From: Ophiostoma sp. CBS 140.51
Lineage: Eukaryota > Ascomycota > Sordariomycetes > Ophiostomatales > Ophiostomataceae
DNA: 64,000 bases
Assembly: GCA_029298735.1 (NCBI GenBank)
Contig: JANSLP010000098.1
Span: 1-64,000 of the forward strand
Direction of reading: 5' to 3'
Shown here: positions 57,300 through 64,000 of the stretch, one piece after another
Layout of the letters: each line of letters begins with the position of its first letter
Position numbering within the stretch: the stretch's first letter is position 1
Program-made: the position numbers and the translations under genes
The notes under the pieces: model-generated
What the model saw: the letters and a program-made list of their open reading frames with translations, nothing else
Databases searched by the model: none
Told to the model about the DNA's origin: nothing

Positions 57300-58916
57300 T
57301 TATTTCCCGTTATCTCTCCTTGGGCCTTTTCCTCTCCGCATGCGGGCCTTCTTCGGGATCATTGGGGTTGGTCCAAGCAGCGCCTGAGACACCCTAGCCA
57401 AAGTTTGTTGAAGCTCAAAGATTCGTTGATCCTGCAGGGCAATCCGACTTTCGACTTGAGCAGCTCGCTTCTCAAGACTCACGAGTCTTTTTCGAGTGCC
57501 ATCTTTTCTGTGAGCACTCGCCACTCCCTCACTTGGCTGAGCTATGTTTTTGTCGTCTAGGCTCGAGTCGGTATCCGGCTTTTCTTCACTATTGCTGTCC
57601 CAGTTGCTTTCCTTATCGCTTTCGTGACGCTCCTGGACATATCCTATGTTGTTGTTTGCCACATCGTTTGTGATAACATCTGTCAAGGCCTCAATTGTTT
57701 CCTGTGAATCAATGCCGGCTGTTTCGACATGAATCGAGTGGACTTTAGGAACGTCGAACTCGGTGTCGTGTGAGATGAGCTTCGACTCAGAGGCGATACC
57801 GATTGTGTTGGTCGCTGGAGTACTGTTATCAGATGGCTTCACAAGCAGCGATTCCGCACTGGAGGTTTCGACACGATCCCACTTATTTAGCCACGTAGGG
57901 TCAAGATTTGTGCAGTCGTTGGGGTCGGTGAGCTTGCCAAGACGGTCAAGATCCAAACCGCTAACAATATTCCGTCCTTCGGCGTAGCAACGATCCGTAC
58001 TTCCTACTTGAGCACCGACAGGCCATATGATTGTATCAGACCCGTCTTGTCCAAGTCGAAATATACGACGTGCTGACTCTCGTGCACCGCTGATATGAGC
58101 CGAGACTTTGACAGAGACCAGGTACTTGTCGGTTGAAACATTGGCCTTTGTGACGCCCGGTCGCGAAAATATTGCGGCCACCCGAATCTCATGAGTTATG
58201 CCACGTTTGAGACGGCCATTTTCAAAGACCTGCCAAAGAACAGCATTCGGAACGCGCTCATCGTTTTTCTCACCGGCTGGTCTTGACTTTTTAGCATCGC
58301 CTCTGGCCATGGACGTGCCATAGTCGGTGAACCGTTCGTCCCATGTCTGCTCAGCATCGCGCTTGATGCCTACTGACACATTTTGTCCAGCAAAACCGCC
58401 GGAAAATTTGACGCTCGGCGTGACGTTTGTTCGTTTGTGGGTGTCCGTGATGTTCCACATTTCCGGTCGTCGGAACGGTCCCCACGCAACCAGCTGAGGA
58501 TCTGCGCCGTTCTTTGTGGCCGCTTTGAGCTTCAATTGAAGAGAAGCATAAGTCAAGCGGGTGCCGAATCCCTCTGTACCAAGTGCCAACCTAAGGACGA
58601 CAAGCGTCATGGCCTCATCGTGCCCATTCGCATCCGGCTCGCCTTTCCAACCATCGATCAAAACGAGGCGGTCAACTGCAACCGTACAGCTCGAGCGGGT
58701 GTTTTCGTAGACTCGGTGACTTGTCTGGTTGCTGTAAAATGTTGATTTTGTAGAGCTCGTTCTGTCCGTCTCGAAGATCTCATACATATGAAGGTTCACC
58801 ATATGATTTGTCCGTTGTGGTATGGCTGGCTGAGTGTCGTAAATATTGTCTTCGTCAGACGACTCTCCAGCGTCGAGAAAGTTGCCAGGCTCGCAATGAG
58901 CCGCGGAAGTCGTCAT
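57300..58916 (-). CDS. Unknown protein: beta-rich domain plus coiled coil and basic tail
   Basis: A single exon encoding 538 aa from ATG at 58916. Residues 1-75 are polar. Residues about 75-320 form a domain rich in alternating hydrophobic residues, predicted beta, with WGPFRRPEMWNI, SVKFSGGFAGQNVSVGI and VLWQVFENGRLKRGITHEIR as its most distinctive stretches. Residues 330-470 are acidic and disordered. A coiled coil (about 478-510, VESRIALQDQRIFELQQTL) leads to a Lys/Arg-rich end. No membrane segment, signal peptide or catalytic motif. It is the right length for neither a gasdermin (RCD-1/HET-Q1 about 250-280 aa) nor a HET-domain protein. It stands in tandem with the subtilisin-type gene and head to head with the WD40 gene, so a role with them is suspected. 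I do not recognise the family. Confidence 0.75.
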   Translation of the reverse strand: MTTSAAHCEPGNFLDAGESSDEDNIYDTQPAIPQRTNHMVNLHMYEIFETDRTSSTKSTFYSNQTSHRVYENTRSSCTVAVDRLVLIDGWKGEPDANGHDEAMTLVVLRLALGTEGFGTRLTYASLQLKLKAATKNGADPQLVAWGPFRRPEMWNITDTHKRTNVTPSVKFSGGFAGQNVSVGIKRDAEQTWDERFTDYGTSMARGDAKKSRPAGEKNDERVPNAVLWQVFENGRLKRGITHEIRVAAIFSRPGVTKANVSTDKYLVSVKVSAHISGARESARRIFRLGQDGSDTIIWPVGAQVGSTDRCYAEGRNIVSGLDLDRLGKLTDPNDCTNLDPTWLNKWDRVETSSAESLLVKPSDNSTPATNTIGIASESKLISHDTEFDVPKVHSIHVETAGIDSQETIEALTDVITNDVANNNIGYVQERHESDKESNWDSNSEEKPDTDSSLDDKNIAQPSEGVASAHRKDGTRKRLVSLEKRAAQVESRIALQDQRIFELQQTLARVSQALLGPTPMIPKKARMRRGKGPRRDNGK

Positions 58917-59588
58917 GTTATTAGCACCGCTCCTTTGATATCTGTGAACAGAACGCTTTTCGGAATGCCAGATTGGGTCTTAACCTGGTCGAGTTTTCGT
59001 GATGCAAAGTATGATGGTGATTGTAAAATGCGAATGGTGAATCTAGCGGGACGATACAGGAGCATAAATATACTGCCCCGTGAAAGGCATTGCCATAGTT
59101 GGTGAAAAACTTCAGAGCTCGAGTGGTTTTTTATCGCAGATGCGTCTGTACGTTGGACCCCCACACAACGGGTCAAATGACCACGCAAAACAGATATTGA
59201 TACAAAATCTTGCAGCGGGTATTAAGTACTTGTGGAGGGCCTTTTCGGACCCCAATGCAACCAACATGAGACCAGTGGTCGATATCAGCTTCCGCAACCA
59301 ATTCTTGCAGGCGCAATGTTTTCCCATGGCGGGCGGTTAAAAATGCCTGTGTTGAAGGTACAGCAAAAAAAAAACCCAGAAAGTGGCTGGGTCAGCATAG
59401 AAAATCAATCGACACTGGATTTCAAGAACGTTGTCGCCAACAACTTACTCACATTGTACTGGTAACAAAGAGTGCATCTCTCTATCGCCTGCCATAAACG
59501 TTCCTCCTACCTTCATGATATCCACCACATACCCCATTGTCTTGTCGTACCACAGCCTCACATTTTTTTCTTTAATTTTCAATTCAGC
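58917..59588. promoter_or_regulatory. Shared divergent promoter region
   Basis: A 672-bp region between the beta-domain gene (leftward from 58916) and the STAND/WD40 gene (rightward from 59589). Both start codons face away, so both promoters lie here, which would allow joint regulation. The plus-strand side near 59540-59585 is C/T-rich, as expected of a leader. Confidence 0.55.
59064..59073 (-). promoter_or_regulatory. TATA-like element of the beta-domain gene
   Basis: TATATTTATG on the minus strand, about 150 nt before the ATG at 58916. The other strand reads CATAAATATA, so the element could serve either direction, though it is over 500 nt from the rightward start. Confidence 0.4.
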
Positions 59589-62500
59589 ATGTCGACCTTC
59601 CGGATCATGGCCATGGCTGCGGCAGGTGCTATCATAGCTGTCAGCTATACGTCAATGGGCAGGCAATCGGTACCCGTCTCTGCACATAACGATAACGAGA
59701 AGATCAAAGACTTAAGCCAGGAGAAGACTTCAACAAAAAATTCCGATGGACATGAAGCGAATAGTCAAGACGAAAACCGCGAAACAGGCCCCATTGTCTC
59801 CGCAACACCTCAACCGGCCGGGCTAAACGACAACCACAATGACACACTTGCTGACACGACAATGCCCGCTATCAAACAGAGAGACATACTTGATCTTGCT
59901 GATCAGAATCCTCATTTGAAGCCCAAGGACGCGCACCACGATATCCAAGGCACTCCGAGCATGGCCAGCACAGAGCGGGGCCATGAGCAATACACTGCCC
60001 ACGGCACTGTCGAGCCCCACAGCGACACGGCAGCTGAAAGCGGCCAGCATTGTATGCAGCCAGACAAGCGATCGTCAAAACCAACCACACCTCAAACAGA
60101 TACAGAAGCCGTCAAGACTTTGGCAGACAAAAGTGCAACCGATCAGCGACAAGTGAGCAAGAGTGTCAGTGATGAACCAGCTGCGGTGTCAACAAACAAG
60201 AAAGTACTGGGAGATATGCCTTCCACCAACGACAAAGGTTCTGCCACAACAAATCAGGCTACGCTAATCGATGATCACCAAGTCCCTTTAACGGACATCA
60301 TTGGCGTTTTACGTTCCTCACATTCACAGAAGACGACACATACAACAAAAAGCACATCTACGACTGACTCCAAACAACGCAGGCCCTCAATGTCCACCAA
60401 TGGCCGCCCAACCCGTTTACCTGTCAGTGGTGACTGGAGGGCTGCATTGGATGCCGACTTCCAAGCCACCTTCTGGAATAACGTATTCAAGCGAGTGGAA
60501 GATGACCTTCCTGAGTCAGATCTTACTTCTTGGATGGAACTATGCTACAATCACATCCGCGATGGAAGCAACCCAGACTCGATAATAGGCGAGATCAATC
60601 GCCTGGAGGGGAAATCTGCCTTCATCATATATGCTCGCTGTCTCCATAAAGATTTTCTGCAGCATCAGAAGACAGGGACAGGTTCTCATCTAGAAGAAGC
60701 TGATAAAGGCTCCCAGGGCGGCTCAGATACGGCAATTGCTATTGCTCTCAGGGAATCGAAGAAACTCTCTCCTGAATCAGTCGTTTGGGCTTTTGTTTAT
60801 TTCACCCTTAAGGTATGACCTTCTTTTGTGGTGGACATCCACCTGTTGTACATGTCATGCCAACCACATAGAAGCCATCTAACACTTCTGCGCAGAGCCT
60901 CGAAAATATTGATGAAGTCCATGGCATGCGCAGTGCAAATTGTACGCGTATTATTTCGGTTATCGGGGCGGCACCTGCTTACATCACCTTTTCATATTAT
61001 GTGCTCGAGTCATCAAACAGAGACTGCCGGAATTCACTGCCAGAGCTGATGTCGCCAGATACAGCTCCCGAAGAGTCGCCCATCGTCGCGCTTGCGGAGT
61101 TTTTAAAGGACTACTTGTGCCATTTAATCAAAAGCGCAGTTTGGCTTGGGAAACCAGGGGACGTAGGTTTATATCAAACCCTTAAAGAACCGCCCTATAT
61201 CAAGGCGCCCCTGGGGAACGTGTGGTTCTCGTTGAACGGAAACACTCTGCACACGAGCACAAAACAACTTTACAACTGGACCAGATCCAATCTTCGCGGA
61301 GGAAACAAAGATTTGCGTGAAAAGTTGTCGATATTTCAACCTTCATTCAATATCGGAGCCCCGGTCTACGAGGCAAATGTCGGAGAAGCCCTCAACCGTT
61401 TCCATTCTACAATATTTGACAACAAAATCTACAAGGACTTCACCTCGTGGCCGTCAAAAAATTGGCGCAAAACCGGAGACAAAGAAGGATACCAGATACT
61501 CAGAGTCACTGCGGGCCCAGACTTCAACGGGGATACTCTTCTTTCTGCGGTGAGCGACAATCTTTCAGGTGCCGACAGCAAAGTCATCTATCGGAGTGTC
61601 GTTGAATATTGGCGGCAAGGCGGCAAAGACAAACGCGTGGGACTACACGGATACTGTAGTGCTGCTTTGAAACTGGCGAAACAGCTGATTTGCGACATTC
61701 TTCTCGGCCAGCCTTACCTATTCTCGCATTTCGACGACATCTTTACGGATTCCTTTTCGGGACAACCGACCAATAAGCGGCGCCATTTCGATGACACAAG
61801 TGACTTCACAGCAATCACGATGCTCCTTCTACGCATTGTACAGGACACGAGTTTTAACCCGACATATGTGCTGGTCAGGGACATTGGGCAACATCAGAGC
61901 TCCGCCGGGGGTTGGCATCAAGTATCAAGTGTCGAAACTTTGCAAATCCTTGGCCTCATTGCCACGATAACTAGGTTGTGTTCGCGCATTCGATGGATTC
62001 TGACTTTGGACGACACGCACTGGGGACAATTTGACCTCATTCTCGCATCTTTGGCCCCTGACACACGTCACCTGACGCTCAATATCCAGCCTGAATTGTC
62101 CCAGGATAACTTCAAGGACGCTGTCCGCTGGCAAGCCGCGAGCCGCACCGCCATGTACTGTTTTCCGCAGAAGTACGCGTTCCTCTCAGCCGCAGAAATC
62201 CAAGCCCATCCTCTATTTTTAATTGAGCAAGAGCGAGTAAAAAACCAAATTCCCAGACATCTAAAGGTTTCCAGCATGAACTGGGTCAGTGCGGCGGTGG
62301 ACGTCCTTTTTCAATCCAATTGTCTACTTTGGGACTTCCCATTCTACATGAGTTATTTGGCAGAACACCACCCAACTCTTGATGAACTTTATACCTGGTC
62401 GATGTCGTTAGCTCTCGACTATCGTCCTGTGCCGAGCATTTCCAGTCAATCTACCATTCCTGACCTGCCCCATTTTTCCGATTCTACCGCCTACTGCACA

Positions 62501-64000
62501 AGCGTACTTGTTGTACTGAGCGCGGCTTATCGTCCATTGCCCCTTGCTGAGACGGCCGCTCTCTGTCGACTTCCGCAGTCGGCTGAACCTGAAAGAATCA
62601 TTGATCAGTTGTTGGGTGCTTTCCTCTGTCGAAGACTCTTGGACGGCGTCTGGCTTGCAAGCTACGCCTCTTCAAACGCAAGAAATTTCGTGGCACGGCA
62701 GTTTCTTCGTCTTCCCGGTCAGGCCGTGAGCTGTTCAGTTCATGTGGAGTTGGCAAAACGTTGTTTGTATCTTCTACTCGGCAAAATGAAATGCACACAT
62801 GATGGCTTCTCAGAGCATGCCCATGACATGTCTGACGATCCCATCCCCATCTCATATTCAATCCACATGTGGTTGCAACATCTTTCTGATGCCACATGCT
62901 GTGACAGTCATCATCCTGAGATTTTGGATATGGCGGAGCATGTCCTCAGCATCCATCTGCCGGACTGGCTAGCCGAGATTGGCTGGGGACGTGGCGCCAT
63001 TAGCGATTGCCTCACAATGCTACGCCGGTTCCTGGAAGGCTTCCTTGATGATCTTGCGACAAAAAAAGCTTTCCAATTCGAAGGGGATCCAGAAAAGTAC
63101 AAAGCCACGGTTGGACAATATCTGGATGGTTTCAATACAATCCGTGTGTTCCGTGAAGCCATTTCCATCTTGCTATGGCATGATAAGTTGGCACAAGAAA
63201 GAGAACGGGCAATGCATGAGCATCAGACAACTAAACAGGGTGGAGCGTACGAACATTCCGATGTCGACACCATCAAACAAAATCTGACCAAGAAGTTGCT
63301 GTTTTCCCCCGGATTCCATTCCCTTAAAAAAGATTTGTTTACCGACAGTCTGCCGTGGCTTACTGTTCCACCCGCGCTTGCCACAGACAGCGTCTGGGAC
63401 GATTGCATGTACAAGATTACGCACGCCGATGTCGTCCGCGGCTGCTGCTTTTCACCAGATGGCAAACTTGTCGCTTCGGCTGCTGATGACGAGCGCATCC
63501 GGCTCTGGAGCACTGAGACTGGGCTGCTTCAACACAGCTTCGTCGCCTTCCAGGGTTATGTGCTGGGTGTCTCAATGGTACCAAAAGACAACCCGTGCAA
63601 GTCCGCCTCGAGTTTCTACGTTAACAATGAGTCCTTGATCGCTGCGTTTAGCCAGACGCAGATCAAGATGTGGGACACATTATCAGGCCAGGTCGTGTTT
63701 TCTGTGAGCAATCCGGACACAGAGATCAAAGCCATTGCTGTGTCTGCACACACCAACAAACTAGCGGCTGCTACCAGCGACGGATTGCTTGTTTGGGACT
63801 ACAGTCAAGAAGAGGCGCTGTCAGATCGCTGTACCACCACAGACACAGAATTTGTGGCCTTGTCTCCGAACGGGAAATGGATGGCCTCAACTCGGAACAA
63901 GAGTATAGTGATTCATGACATTAAAAACACCAGCTCTGTGGCCTATGAGTTGCCACCTGCTCAAGAGACTACAAAAGCAACTTCTTCCGCTGCGACGGGC
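59589..64000 (+). CDS. STAND/NLR-like WD40 protein with degenerate NACHT region (3' end off window)
   Basis: At least 1443 aa, join(59589..60812,60896..64000), still open at the window edge. The 83-nt intron has GTATGA and a GCGCAG acceptor; the second exon is one uninterrupted frame of 1035 codons. Residues 1-25 carry a hydrophobic anchor (TFRIMAMAAAGAIIAVSYTS). Residues 30-270 are polar and disordered, then helical. The region from about 600 matches the layout of a NACHT domain but is decayed: the P-loop position reads GPDFNGDTLL (615-624), with no GK[ST], and the Walker B position reads YVLVRDIGQ. A helical segment follows, then WD40 repeats starting near 63400 (HADVVRGCCFSPDGKLVASA). Family members sense ligands with the propeller and trigger cell death; this one probably does not hydrolyse nucleotide. 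It faces the beta-domain gene across a shared promoter region. Confidence 0.82.

Noticed and set aside
59472..59588. Upstream extension of the STAND/WD40 gene start
   Set aside because: The frame is open back to 59472, but the stretch is C/T-rich leader-like DNA and the ATG at 59589 gives a clean hydrophobic N-terminus.
61550..61568. GTGAGC ... TTTCAG looking like a tiny intron inside the pseudo-NACHT region
   Set aside because: Only 19 nt long, far below a spliceable intron, and the reading frame is open through it.
52175..64000. Gasdermin (RCD-1/HET-Q1-like), HET domain or patatin partner for the protease
   Set aside because: Looked for as the expected executioner, but no frame in this part resembles these families. 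It may lie beyond the window end or be absent.

Overview
The window is nuclear DNA of a filamentous ascomycete (Pezizomycotina, most likely a Sordariomycete). Genes are mostly intron-poor, and their introns are 47-80 nt with GTRNGT-type donors, CTRAC-like branch sites and CAG/TAG acceptors. Several leaders are CT-rich. The protein families are fungal: Zn2Cys6 regulators, yeast-type sugar MFS transporters, an LsdA-type ferritin-like protein and an STAND/WD40 protein. I rebuilt exon-intron models by hand, so splice sites are inferred from consensus and reading frame, not from transcripts.

Layout. 1-31 kb: a Zn2Cys6 regulator with its zinc cluster in a small first exon; an MFS sugar transporter; a small secreted glycoprotein; a 1134-aa Q/S-rich Zn2Cys6 regulator behind a 593-nt ATG-free leader; a secreted LsdA/Rds1-type ferritin-like protein; a Ser/Gly-rich protein; an F-box-like protein; a third Zn2Cys6 regulator; and a Bli-4-like short-chain dehydrogenase. 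Two long gene-poor stretches (7.1-11.4 kb and 16.9-22.9 kb) separate them.

31-52 kb: two tiny genes with strong core promoters (a 16-aa Pro/Lys peptide and an 82-aa Gly/Pro/His-rich protein); a short gene broken by one extra base in a homopolymer; a charged coiled-coil protein; an aldo-keto reductase; a GFA-domain protein; a DHA1-type drug/polyamine exporter; two sugar-transporter-family proteins; and a cyclase-family (PF04199-like) enzyme. The 39.6-51.7 kb part looks like small-molecule uptake, modification and export.

52-64 kb: past an AT-rich block the character changes. Three large genes sit together. The first is a six-exon, about 1310-aa protein with ankyrin-like repeats and a C-terminal subtilisin (S8) domain. 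The second is a 538-aa protein with an unrecognised beta-rich domain and a coiled-coil basic tail. The third, divergently transcribed, is a very large STAND-like protein with an N-terminal hydrophobic anchor, a degenerate NACHT-like region lacking the P-loop lysine, and WD40 repeats running off the window end. Families of this kind take part in fungal NLR-type self/non-self recognition and regulated cell death; subtilisin-like HET-Q2 cutting gasdermin HET-Q1 in Podospora is the known precedent. I see no gasdermin here. The trio is the best candidate for an undescribed system.
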